A stretch of DNA of 64,000 nt from Bacteroidota bacterium (GTDB taxonomy: Bacteria; Bacteroidota; Bacteroidia; Flavobacteriales; Flavobacteriaceae): the NCBI GenBank assembly GCA_023434025.1, contig JAEYTL010000025.1, positions 62,001-126,000 of the forward strand, written 5' to 3'. Positions 45,439 to 54,128 of the stretch are shown here, in pieces. The notes beneath the pieces are model-generated. The model ran no database searches and was not told the DNA's origin. It saw nothing but the letters and a program-made list of their open reading frames with translations. How positions within the stretch are numbered: position 1 is the stretch's first letter; each line of letters begins with the position of its first letter. The translations under genes were made by a program, and so were the position numbers.

Positions 45439-46374
45439 ATGACAGATTTAAAGCCGAAAATATTTATAGGTTCATCAAAAGCAGGCTATTCAATTGCAGA
45501 AAAGGTAAAGATTAATTTGTCAGATATAGCAGACTGTTTCCTGTGGCAAGACCCAGAAGTTTGGGAAACAAATAGAAGCACATTTGACAATCTAATCCGG
45601 ATGTCAAACTATTTTGATTTTGGTATATTCGTTGCAACAGGTGACGACCTCACAATGACTAATGACAAATTGGTTATTGAGCCACGAGATAATGTAATTC
45701 TTGAAATGGCTTTGTTTTTAGGTGCAATGGGACATAACAAGTCTTTCTTGTTAGTTGAAGAAGGAGTTAAACTACCTTCTGATTTCAACGGTATTTTTAT
45801 GCCACGTTTTGACAAAACTAAAGACGATTCAATTCTTGTAGCTTGCAGCGAATACAAAGCAAAAATTACAGAACATTACCAATTAGGATATTTGAGTCTA
45901 TATCCGACAACAGCGTTAGCAATTGGATATTATAAAAACTTCGTTTCAGACCTTGTTGAAAGTGTTCAGACAGCTGAAAAATTAGAGCTTGACGGAACAA
46001 CTTTTTCCGATTTCAAATTAAAAGTCGTAATTCCAAAAGACTTGAAAGGAATAATTAGAGAAAAAGCAGCACTTTTTTATAAACGCAATGGGTTTCAACC
46101 GAACGATATGAAATCTAAGTTTCGTAAACATCATTTGTGGTTTCAATTTGACCCCAAAAGTGCACCGACAGCAATTATGTATGATATGCCAAGCACATTA
46201 ACAGGAATTGATGATGCAATTGAACTAATACTCCAAAAGAGTTACAAAGGACGAACAAAAATGCAAGAAGTAATAGAACAAAAAGAATTGAATAATTTCA
46301 AAAGAGTTCTTCAATTACAGATTGATAGCAGTCCTTTTGCCCAACAAATAGTAGAAATAATTGATGAATTTTAA
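45439..46374 (+). CDS. TIR-STING effector of CBASS (Cap12-like)
   Basis: 311 residues. N-terminal TIR domain (~1-150) of the 'predicted nucleotide-binding' type begins KIFIGSSKAG. The putative NADase glutamate is E89 in NVILEMALFLG, after EPRD. The C-terminal prokaryotic STING domain (~155-311) shows TTALAIGYYKNFV, LKVVIPKDL and YDMPSTLTGI, patterns shared with the characterised TIR-STING of Sphingobacterium. On cyclic di-GMP binding such proteins form filaments and deplete NAD+, killing the infected cell. It lies 3 bp after the CD-NTase. No accessory Cap2/Cap3 genes are present, so this is a minimal two-gene system. Confidence 0.88.
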   Translation: MTDLKPKIFIGSSKAGYSIAEKVKINLSDIADCFLWQDPEVWETNRSTFDNLIRMSNYFDFGIFVATGDDLTMTNDKLVIEPRDNVILEMALFLGAMGHNKSFLLVEEGVKLPSDFNGIFMPRFDKTKDDSILVACSEYKAKITEHYQLGYLSLYPTTALAIGYYKNFVSDLVESVQTAEKLELDGTTFSDFKLKVVIPKDLKGIIREKAALFYKRNGFQPNDMKSKFRKHHLWFQFDPKSAPTAIMYDMPSTLTGIDDAIELILQKSYKGRTKMQEVIEQKELNNFKRVLQLQIDSSPFAQQIVEIIDEF

Positions 46375-46380
46375 ACATAA

Positions 46381-46535
46381 AAAAAGAAAGCCGAACCGCC
46401 AACAAGCGTTTGGCTCAATGGCGGGTGACGTGGTTAATTGAACATTCTACCTCTCATCAACTTTAGTGGTTAAATGAAAGTTTTGTGCTCCGAAATCCGC
46501 TACTGTGCCAAATGCCAAACCGTTGTGTGCAAGCT
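46381..46535. repeat. Cassette-like intergenic spacer (copy D)
   Basis: Begins GCCGAACCGCCAAC..., with CCGCCA and TGGCGG forming an inverted pair around an inner CCAAC/GTTTGG pairing, and ends with GTTTTGTGCT (46480), GAAATCCGC and CCGTTGTGTGC (46520). The second half matches the spacer at 19311-19359 base for base over most positions. It separates the CBASS pair from the next defence gene. Confidence 0.6.
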
Positions 46536-46560
46536 TACTACAAAACTCAAACATAATACA

Positions 46561-48455
46561 ATGGAACTATTAAGATTAAAAGAAAGAATTGAAATAGCAA
46601 CTGAATTAGGAGAAAGTCACTTTAGAGAATTTAAAAGTGGATTTCAAGGTCCTGAAGCAAATAAAACCAAAAGACCAATAAAAGAAATTTGTCAAGATAT
46701 TTCTAAAACACTAGTCGCTTTTGCAAATGCAGATGGAGGTGAACTTTTAGTTGGAGTTGAAGATGATGGAACTTTAACTGGCCTTGATTTTAATGATGAA
46801 CTGCTTAAGGTATAATGGATTCCCCAAAAACATATGTTTTAGAATCAACTCCATTACCTACTACAAAAGCTCAAATTGTAGATATCGAAGGAAAGAAGAT
46901 TGCTTATTTTTCAATTCCTAAAGGGACAGAATTCGTCTATATCACATCTGATGGAAAATGCCTTAAAAGAAGAGATTTAGAATCTATACCTGTATCTCCA
47001 GAATCAATACAAATAGAACGTGAAGAAAAGACATCAAGAGAATATGATAGAAAATTTATTGATGCTGCAGATATAAATGATTTAGATAGTTCATTATTGA
47101 ATTTTGTTGCGAAGGAATTCTCAAAAACAATTTCTTCTGAAAAATTTTTACAACATTTGGATTTAGCCGAATTTGATGGTAATAGACTTCGTTTACGAAG
47201 AGCCGCACTGTTATTATTCTCTAAAAACCCTCAGAAATGGCATCCAAGATTACAAGTTAGAATAATCAAAGTTAAAGGAACGGAAATTAAAAGCGGAGCA
47301 GAATTTAATGTAATTAGAGATGAAGAAATTTCTGAAAATATTTTAAGACTAATTGAAGGAGCTTGGGACATATTAAGACCATATTTAACAGAAACAAAAT
47401 TCTCAAATGATGCAATCTTCAAAACACAAGTAGTATACCCTGAATTAGCTTGTAAGGAAGCATTGATAAATGCTATTGCACATAGAGATTATAGTATAGA
47501 AGGTAGAGGAATTGAGATATTTGTTTTTGAAGATAGATTAGACATAAAATCCCCTGGTCTATTACTATCTTCAGTTAATATAAGCGAAATTAAAAATAGA
47601 ACGGGAATACACCAATCAAGAAATACTTATATCGCTAGAGTATTAAGAGAAATTGGTTATATGAGAGAGCTAGGAGAAGGCTTTAGAAGAATTTATGATT
47701 TAATGGAAAGCAATGATTTGCAAGAGCCATTAATTGAATCAAAAAATAAATCTTTTCTAGTCACTTTAAGCCAAAAACTCATTTACACAAAAGAAGAAAA
47801 AATTTGGTTAGAAAATTTTGCTGATATTGAACTATCTAGAGAGGAAAAAACAGTAGTTCGTCTAGGAGCAAAAGGAGAATTGATTTCACCAAAACTTATT
47901 TGGGATAGTGTTGGAATTGTTGATACTGATGTATATAGACAACTTTTAGAATCATTAAAGTCTAAAGGAGTTTTAATTAGTGATGTAGCAAAACCTCAAG
48001 CATTAGCAATTGCAAGAAAAAATAAAATTAAAGATAAAAAAGCAATTCCAAGATTTAGAATTGTTACACCTAATGACCATAAAAAAGAATCACAACCGAT
48101 AATCAAATTACCTCAAAAGACAGAAGTTATAGAAAATTCAATTATTGACGATTCTGATTATGCAAAACTATTTATTGATAACGTTCCTTTTACATGTACA
48201 GAAAGCGACTTATTAGAATTATTTAGTAAATATGGTGAAGTTGATTCTGTACATATTCCTAAAAGTTATTACTCGGGTAAAGTTAGAGGATTTGCTTTTA
48301 TTGAATTCGAAAAAAAAGAAACTTTAAAAAAGGTTATTGAAGATAAACAAAATATTTTTTTAAACGGAAGGAAGTTAATAATTAAAGAATATGAGATTAA
48401 AAAGCCTGCACACAACAAAATATTGCCAAAAGCGGGGCTAAACGGCTTCGATTGA
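46561..48455 (+). pseudogene. AlbA_2/Schlafen-like ATPase with C-terminal RRM domain, split by a frameshift
   Basis: Two reading frames together form one protein of about 630 residues. Part 1 (46561-46815) is the start of an AlbA_2 domain (REFKSGFQG, VAFANADGGELLVGVEDDG). Part 2 (from 46815) completes it (IPKGTEFVYITSDGKCLKRRD) and adds a HATPase-type region (KEALINAIAHRDYS, FEDRLDIKSPG) and an RRM at residues ~450-525 of part 2 (RNP2-like LFIDNVP, RNP1-like KVRGFAFIEF). At the junction the stop TAA overlaps an ATG (TAATG), so reinitiation or a single-base deletion are both possible. Similar AlbA-ATPase proteins occur in defence islands; an RRM on the same chain is unusual. Confidence 0.72.
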
Positions 48456-48527
48456 ACTTTAGTACTAAAACAATCGAGGATATATAAAACTTTATCTATA
48501 ATATAAACTGAAATTAACAATAAAAAC

Positions 48528-49544
48528 ATGAGTGATAATTCAGAAGAAAAGAAAGAACAATCAATAACCAAGTCAACAAGTTCTTTAGTCTTTATAAGTC
48601 ATGATACCCGTGATGCAGAGATTGCGGAGGCTTTTAGCACTTTGCTGAAACGAGTTAGTGCAGGAGTTTTAAAATCATTCAGGTCGTCAGATAAAAAAGG
48701 GAATCAAGGTATTGAATACGGTGTAGAATGGTATCCGGAAATAATCAAAAATATTCAAGGAGCTACCGATGTTGTTTGTTTACTTACCCCAAATAGTGTT
48801 GACCGACCCTGGATACTGTTTGAAGCGGGAATGGCAAAAGGCAAATTAAATACACCCATTTTAGGAGTTGCATTGGGATTACCATTGACAAAAGCTTCCA
48901 GTGGGCCATTTGCTCAATTTCAAAACTGTAGTGGTGACGAAGATTCGTTGTGTAAGTTAGTATTTCAGTTAGTTGACAGAATACCAAATTCTGAACCTGA
49001 TGAAGAAACAATAAAATTCCATGTTCAAAAATTCATTACAACTATTGATGAGATTTTTGTAAAAAGAAAAGAAAATCCGGAAAATGAAAGTATTGCAGAG
49101 TATAATGAAAACGAAACCCCAAAACTATTCGAAGAAATTAAAGTAATGTTCCAAGACTTACCCTCCAGAATTGAAAGCAGAATAGATCCAGAATTCAGAG
49201 AGCGGAAAAGAAGAAGACGAATTCATCCAATGCTGATTGAAGAATTAATACATATGACCCCAAATCCTATGGTTGGAATGCTAATGGCTTTAGGATTAAT
49301 CAAAGATAAAATGCCTTGGATGTACGAACTTGGCACCGAGGTAATCAGAACAATAAAATCGGATATTTCTGTTAAAGAAAAAGAAAAGGCTGTTATTCAA
49401 TTTGAAGAAATGGTTGAAATGACCATCCATCATCCTATCATGGAAAAAATGATGATAACTAATTCAGAAGAAGATTATATACTATATAGGGAATTACCCC
49501 GGATGTTAAGAAAAAATATGCAACGATTGATTATGGAAGAATAA
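48528..49544 (+). CDS. TIR-domain protein, putative NADase
   Basis: 338 residues. A TIR domain occupies ~18-170: LVFISHDTRDAEIAEAF at the start and RPWILFEAGMAKG, in which E99 is the likely catalytic glutamate of TIR NADases. The C-terminal ~150 residues are helical and charged (KRRRRIHPM, PEMVEMTIHHP-like segments) with no known domain. Stand-alone TIR proteins act in Thoeris and related anti-phage systems as signal producers or NAD+-depleting effectors. No ThsA-like partner gene is adjacent. It lies 72 bp after the AlbA gene on the same strand. Confidence 0.82.
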   Translation: MSDNSEEKKEQSITKSTSSLVFISHDTRDAEIAEAFSTLLKRVSAGVLKSFRSSDKKGNQGIEYGVEWYPEIIKNIQGATDVVCLLTPNSVDRPWILFEAGMAKGKLNTPILGVALGLPLTKASSGPFAQFQNCSGDEDSLCKLVFQLVDRIPNSEPDEETIKFHVQKFITTIDEIFVKRKENPENESIAEYNENETPKLFEEIKVMFQDLPSRIESRIDPEFRERKRRRRIHPMLIEELIHMTPNPMVGMLMALGLIKDKMPWMYELGTEVIRTIKSDISVKEKEKAVIQFEEMVEMTIHHPIMEKMMITNSEEDYILYRELPRMLRKNMQRLIMEE

Positions 49545-49832
49545 TAACTGTATGGTCATATCTCCCTCCTTCACACCAATCACAAACCTTATCCTTTATC
49601 CGCTGAAAAGCAAAACAAATTTTTTCCTATATTTCATAACACTACTTTGTCGAAAGCAACGTAACCCTTAGAACCTGTATCCTGATTCCGTTTTTTACCA
49701 GGATTTGGTAAATATAAAATCGCAGATGCACAGATAAAATAGTTATAAACTTAGCCTGTGAAATACAAACTCCGGATGGAATTAAAAAAATCTGCGAATC
49801 AGTGGCTGAGCTATAAAATATTGTTTGTTTTC

Positions 49833-49894
49833 AGCCACTGATGCACAGATTATATTCTATTCAGTGGTAACAAAAAATCCCCGAATCTGTGGCC
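49833..49894 (+). repeat. 63-bp dispersed repeat, left copy
   Basis: AGCCACTGATGCACAGATT ... AATCTGTGGCC, with the same interior (TTATATTCTATTCAG) as the copies at 60812 and 60898. Ends are imperfect inverted repeats, so the element could fold as a hairpin. Confidence 0.8.
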
Positions 49895-49944
49895 AAAAAG
49901 CAAAAAAACCTTCCCACCCCACCCCATTTAAAAAAATTTTTTCC

Positions 49945-49952
49945 TATATTTG
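49945..49952 (+). promoter_or_regulatory. -7 element of the toxin operon
   Basis: TATATTTG, within the second copy of the duplicated leader; 145 bp before ATG 50098, implying a long 5' leader. Confidence 0.45.
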
Positions 49953-50097
49953 GCTTAACACTACATTTTCCAAAACAAAATAACCCTGAGAAGCTGTATT
50001 CAGATTCCGGTGTTTTTATAGCACTTGTTGCTCAAAAAACGTCCGGCTGTTTTAATACACTCATGATGTAAAACCAATCGCAATCATTTCAGAGGTT

Positions 50098-51465
50098 ATG
50101 ACTATCCGGATAAAAAAGAACATTGCAGTAACAGGCCTTCTGGTGCTGTGGTTTGTTGTGCTCAGGGCTCAGGTGCCCGTGCCGGAACTGCCAACAACCT
50201 ATCGCTTTTCAAATTATGCCACGCAAAGCTATATGCAGCCCCAGCCGTTACAGCATAACGCCTATACCGGCATACTGTTACCGGGCAATCAGCAACAGCA
50301 GCACAATGCAAGGCTGATGCAGGAGGCAGAACATGACATGGCTGCGGAACAAAAAACCCTGCGGGAAGCCGGGGCTGCTGTCGAAACTTTTTTCGGGCCG
50401 GTGAGCTATACCCTGCCTTCGTTAGCCGGTGCAACCGGCACGGCGTTATACCGACAGGTATTTGATAAAATCATTTCTACCGGAGAGGATGTATCGTTAA
50501 AAGATGCTGTTTTTGATATTGAAAATGCTTATTTCGGCAACGTGTTAAGCCGAGAAAAGTTTGAAAGAACCATTTGGGAAAGCGGTCAGTTTTTAATTCA
50601 AAAAATGAAAGAACAGGGCTATGACCTGCACAGCAATGCCGCCAAAAACTTTATGCTTTTTCAGTATTTTTCCGAGGCTTTGCAGTTAAAATCCACCAAA
50701 GAAAAACACCTGCCGTTTACCTATGATTTTGAGGATTATATGGGCGTGCAGAACCACGCCAAGATGTTTGTGACCAAACTACTGGAAACGGGTTCGGGAC
50801 AATGCCATTCGATGCCACTGCTGTACCTGATACTGGCGGATGAAATTCAGGCGGAAGCTTATCTTGCCCTGTCACCCAATCACTCTTATATCTGTTTTCC
50901 AGACGATAGACAGAAATGGTATAATGTGGAGCTCACCAACGGCATGTTTTCCACAGCCTCCTATATTCTGCAATCCGGTTATATCAAATCGGAAGCCCTG
51001 CAAAACAAAATCTATATGGAGAGTCTTTCCAAAAAGGAACTGCTGGCCAATCTGCTGACCGACTTAGCCAACGGGTATATTCACAAATTCGGCTATGATG
51101 AATTTGTGGCAGATATCATCCATAAAGCCTTAAGCCTCTACCCCAACAGCATCCATGCCCAGATGTTCAAAGCCAAAGCGGATAGAGCCCGGCTTGACTA
51201 TGTGCTACACCAATTGGGCATCAATCCGGCCGATAAAAAACAACGGTTAAAAATCGCAGCATACCCAAAAGTTTTGCAGCTATTGCGGCAACTCAGGGCA
51301 CAGCACCATCTGATTGACGACCTGGGCTATGAACCCATGCCGCAGGAAGCTTATGAACGATGGCTGAACGACATGAAGCAGGAAACACAAAAACAGGAAA
51401 ATGAAGCCATTTCACGGCAACTTGAAAATATTTTACCCAAACACCCTAAAACGATCAACGATTGA
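50098..51465 (+). CDS. Exported SirB1/transglutaminase-like protein, copy 1
   Basis: 455 residues with an N-terminal signal (hydrophobic run ending VVLRAQ). Residues ~140-300 form a SirB1/transglutaminase-like domain with C236 (GQCHSMPLLY), H262 (SPNHSYI) and E278 (WYNVELTNG), in the right order and spacing for a cysteine-protease-like triad. A TPR-like helical tail follows. It is the first gene of an operon with a paralogue (overlap 4 bp) and a short Rhs toxin gene (4 bp further). It may process or modify the toxin; no direct proof. Confidence 0.75.
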   Translation: MTIRIKKNIAVTGLLVLWFVVLRAQVPVPELPTTYRFSNYATQSYMQPQPLQHNAYTGILLPGNQQQQHNARLMQEAEHDMAAEQKTLREAGAAVETFFGPVSYTLPSLAGATGTALYRQVFDKIISTGEDVSLKDAVFDIENAYFGNVLSREKFERTIWESGQFLIQKMKEQGYDLHSNAAKNFMLFQYFSEALQLKSTKEKHLPFTYDFEDYMGVQNHAKMFVTKLLETGSGQCHSMPLLYLILADEIQAEAYLALSPNHSYICFPDDRQKWYNVELTNGMFSTASYILQSGYIKSEALQNKIYMESLSKKELLANLLTDLANGYIHKFGYDEFVADIIHKALSLYPNSIHAQMFKAKADRARLDYVLHQLGINPADKKQRLKIAAYPKVLQLLRQLRAQHHLIDDLGYEPMPQEAYERWLNDMKQETQKQENEAISRQLENILPKHPKTIND

Positions 51466-52505
51466 GAACGATAAATTTAGTATTGCTGTTTATTTCACTG
51501 TACTGCTTTCCGGCACAGGCACAAAATCAAGAAGCTCTTTTTGAAAAAAGCCTGCTGACCTTAAACGATATGCTTCTTAACGAGCACAAGTACAGTTTTA
51601 AGAAAGCTGTTTTTTCGGTTGAAAATGCGTACCTGAACGGAAAGCTTGATACCCTTGCGGTCAATAACCAAATCAGAGTCCTGACGAATTTAAGCAAGTC
51701 TTTAATTCAGGATCGTTTTTTGGCCTATGTGGAAAACGACAAGGAGGATGTCAACAAATGGGCTTCGGCCTATCAGGTGATGTGCGACAGTATTCCGGTG
51801 GTGATTCAGGACAAGCTGTACCAATACACCCCGTTTCAATATGACTTTAACGATGTATTCGGAAATGAAGAATATTCAAATATGTTTGTCTCCAAACTAT
51901 TGGAAACCCGGAAAGGTAATTGTCATTCACTACCCTATCTTTATAAAATTCTTTGTGAAGAGCTTGGCACAACAGCACATCTCGCTCTTGCTCCCAACCA
52001 CATTTATATCAAGCACCAGAGCAAAAAACATGGATGGTACAACACGGAATTAACAAGCGGTATTTTTCCCAATGATGCCTGGCTGATGGCATCCGGTTTT
52101 ATTCATGTGGATGCAATCAAGAACGGTGTGTACATGAAAGCACTGAACAACAAGGAAAGCATTGCCGTGGTCATGATGGACTTGGCCAATGCGTATCAAC
52201 GCATTTTTCCGGAGAATGACGGTGCTTTTTTAATGAAATGTGCACAGGCGGCTATTGCTGCTTATCCGAATTTTGCGACGGCTCTTATTTTAAGGGCTGA
52301 GCTGCACAAAAAAGAAGTGGAACAGCAAACAGATGCCAAGACAGCCGCAAAACGGTTTGAAGCCTTAGAAAAGGAATACGGTCATATCCATCTTCTGGGG
52401 TATCGCCACATGCCGGAGGGTATGTATTTAAACTGGCTCGTAAGCCTGAAAACCGAACGGGACAAGTATGAGAATAAAAAATTGAGTAACTTTAACAAAA
52501 ATTAG
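51462..52505 (+). CDS. Exported SirB1/transglutaminase-like protein, copy 2
   Basis: 347 residues. Starts with TTG overlapping the previous stop (TTGA); this start gives a clean signal peptide ending FPAQAQ, so it is preferred. Paralogue of the preceding protein: C154 (GNCHSLPYLY), H180 (APNHIYI) and E196 (WYNTELTSG) line up with its triad, and MMDLANAYQR matches the tail. Lacks the ~110-residue N-terminal region of copy 1. Ends 4 bp before the Rhs gene, so the three genes are probably translated together. Confidence 0.75.
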   Translation: MRTINLVLLFISLYCFPAQAQNQEALFEKSLLTLNDMLLNEHKYSFKKAVFSVENAYLNGKLDTLAVNNQIRVLTNLSKSLIQDRFLAYVENDKEDVNKWASAYQVMCDSIPVVIQDKLYQYTPFQYDFNDVFGNEEYSNMFVSKLLETRKGNCHSLPYLYKILCEELGTTAHLALAPNHIYIKHQSKKHGWYNTELTSGIFPNDAWLMASGFIHVDAIKNGVYMKALNNKESIAVVMMDLANAYQRIFPENDGAFLMKCAQAAIAAYPNFATALILRAELHKKEVEQQTDAKTAAKRFEALEKEYGHIHLLGYRHMPEGMYLNWLVSLKTERDKYENKKLSNFNKN

Positions 52506-52509
52506 TCTT

Positions 52510-53610
52510 ATGAGCAGATTACTTTTTTTGATGATTTGCCTGTGTCTTTTGGGTTCAATTTCCCTCTCTGCACAGGAAGATTTATCGGCGGCAGAAAAAC
52601 AGCGGCGGCAGGATAATATAGAGGCCGCCAACCCGTTTAAACAGTTTGGGTACAAAGCCAAGATAGCCACGTTAAGCAAGGGCAAATACCTTGAAGTGCA
52701 TGATCTGGACAGCATTGTCACCATCGGTTCGATCCGGTTTCATGTGGAGAAAATGAAGATTGTAGGAATAGTTATTGCGGATAGTACCGACAGGGAATTT
52801 GCCCGGCCGATCGGGGATATGGCGAGCCGGTGGTTATCGCCTGATCCTTTGACGGAAGAATATCCGGACTGGACGCCGTACAGGTTCGGGTTTAACAACC
52901 CTACTCGATATAACGACCCTACGGGGTTGTTGGAGGAAGATTGGATTCCGGGAATTGAAGTTACGAAAGACTCAAATGGGAATGTTAATGGTGGTCATAT
53001 AGTCGCAAAACCAGAACAAGGGGATACACCAGAAACATTAGCTACTTTTTTAGGTGTAAGCATGAAAGAAGCCAATCAATTATACAATAATATGCAATCG
53101 TCAGGATCTAGTAGTGTTGTTGTACCTGAGTCAATTGCCGGACCAATGAATGCAGCAGTAACTGATGCAATTATGAATCCATCTAATTATACAGACAGTA
53201 TGTTTATTCCAGATAGTTTTGAAACTAATTATAATTGCTTTGAATGTGCGAGTTCAATTGCTCAAGGGAACACACCTAATTTATCTAATATTGAAGCTCC
53301 TTTTACTTTTAGTGCGGATCTAAAACGAAATTATAGCCATGCAAGTCCTTCTGAATATAAGTTTGGACAAACTGTGATTAGATTTGGGGAAAATAGAACT
53401 AATATTTTAGGGATGAGCAGTAATATTTCAACACATGCAGCTACATATCTTGGGACGAGTCAAAATGGAACAATTTATACATTTTCAAAAAATGGTATGA
53501 TAGCAGCTCCAGGGGTATTTAAGCTTTCAACACTTGAATCTATGTATGGTAAAAATCAAGGAGTAGGTCCAACTAAAAATGAGAGTGGATTTTATAATCC
53601 TATAAAATGA
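52510..53610 (+). CDS. Short Rhs-type exported toxin with papain-like C-terminal tip
   Basis: 366 residues. Signal peptide to ~residue 21 (ISLSAQ); a ~75-residue beta segment (KYLEVHDLDSIVTIGSI); then the Rhs-associated core junction (ASRWLSPDPLTEEYPD, GFNNPTRYNDPTG) at ~105-145; then a variable tip. The usual long YD-repeat shell is absent. Base composition becomes AT-rich right after the DPTG codons near 52930, marking a swapped tip. The tip holds C243/C246 (NCFECASS) and H309 (THAATYLG), as in papain/NlpC-like folds, so a peptidase, amidase or transferase activity is likely. The next gene may be its immunity protein. Confidence 0.75.
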   Translation: MSRLLFLMICLCLLGSISLSAQEDLSAAEKQRRQDNIEAANPFKQFGYKAKIATLSKGKYLEVHDLDSIVTIGSIRFHVEKMKIVGIVIADSTDREFARPIGDMASRWLSPDPLTEEYPDWTPYRFGFNNPTRYNDPTGLLEEDWIPGIEVTKDSNGNVNGGHIVAKPEQGDTPETLATFLGVSMKEANQLYNNMQSSGSSSVVVPESIAGPMNAAVTDAIMNPSNYTDSMFIPDSFETNYNCFECASSIAQGNTPNLSNIEAPFTFSADLKRNYSHASPSEYKFGQTVIRFGENRTNILGMSSNISTHAATYLGTSQNGTIYTFSKNGMIAAPGVFKLSTLESMYGKNQGVGPTKNESGFYNPIK

Positions 53611-54035
53611 TAATGATGAAACTACACAAATTATTAAAATGGCTAATTTGTATAACAATTCTGTTATCAATGTTTGCAAATATTTTTATGAGCTTAAATG
53701 AAGGTAAACCTGTAGAAATATTTTCACTTAGAAACTTATTTTTGATTTTGTTCTTAAGTTGTTTTCTTTCATATTCAAAATGGTCATTACTATTACTGCT
53801 ATTAATAAACATATCGTTTTGGTATGTTTATTTTACAACAGATGTGAATATTGCATACAATAATAATCCTATAACTAATTATACTGTAAACATTCAAAAA
53901 TTGTTTTACAATTCTAGTGAGATTAAAATTTTAGGAAAAATAATCATTTTTCTACCTTTGCTTTTTAATATTTTGATTTCATTTATTGATATTCCATTAA
54001 GAATTTTTAAAATAAAAAAATGTAAAGTAAAATAA
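53607..54035 (+). CDS. Small membrane protein, probable immunity protein
   Basis: 142 residues with four hydrophobic helices. The start overlaps the end of the Rhs toxin gene by 4 bp, and the toxin-immunity order is the rule in polymorphic toxin loci. Strongly AT-rich, like the toxin tip. A membrane immunity protein suits a toxin acting in the periplasm or on the envelope. No family recognised; the assignment is from position. Confidence 0.55.
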   Translation: MIMMKLHKLLKWLICITILLSMFANIFMSLNEGKPVEIFSLRNLFLILFLSCFLSYSKWSLLLLLLINISFWYVYFTTDVNIAYNNNPITNYTVNIQKLFYNSSEIKILGKIIIFLPLLFNILISFIDIPLRIFKIKKCKVK

Positions 54036-54128
54036 AGATTTACAAGCATTGTGACTTTTATATTTTCTGTGTATACGACATTATGTAAGGATAAATACTT
54101 ATTAATACTGTAATCAAAAAGTACGAGG

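Larger units (their letters stand above)
49545..50097. other. Intergenic region with duplicated promoter-leader and repeats
   Basis: Two copies of a ~75-bp segment: 49618-49694 and 49936-50013, sharing TTTTTCCTATATTT, ACACTAC, TAACCCT and CTGTAT/GATTCCG in order. The second copy contains TATATTTG (49945-49952), a full -7 element; the first has TATATTTC. Between them lie a decayed repeat (49727-49806) and a well-preserved 62-bp repeat (49833-49894). No gene seen. Confidence 0.6.

Noticed and set aside
46474..46560. Upstream extension of the AlbA gene start
   Set aside because: These 29 codons lie inside the conserved spacer motif (GTTTTGTGCT ... CCGTTGTG), and ATG 46561 starts the recognisable protein.
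49889..50071. 60-residue frame before the toxin operon
   Set aside because: It runs through repeat and duplicated promoter DNA, has no RBS or homologous pattern, and covers the -7 box.
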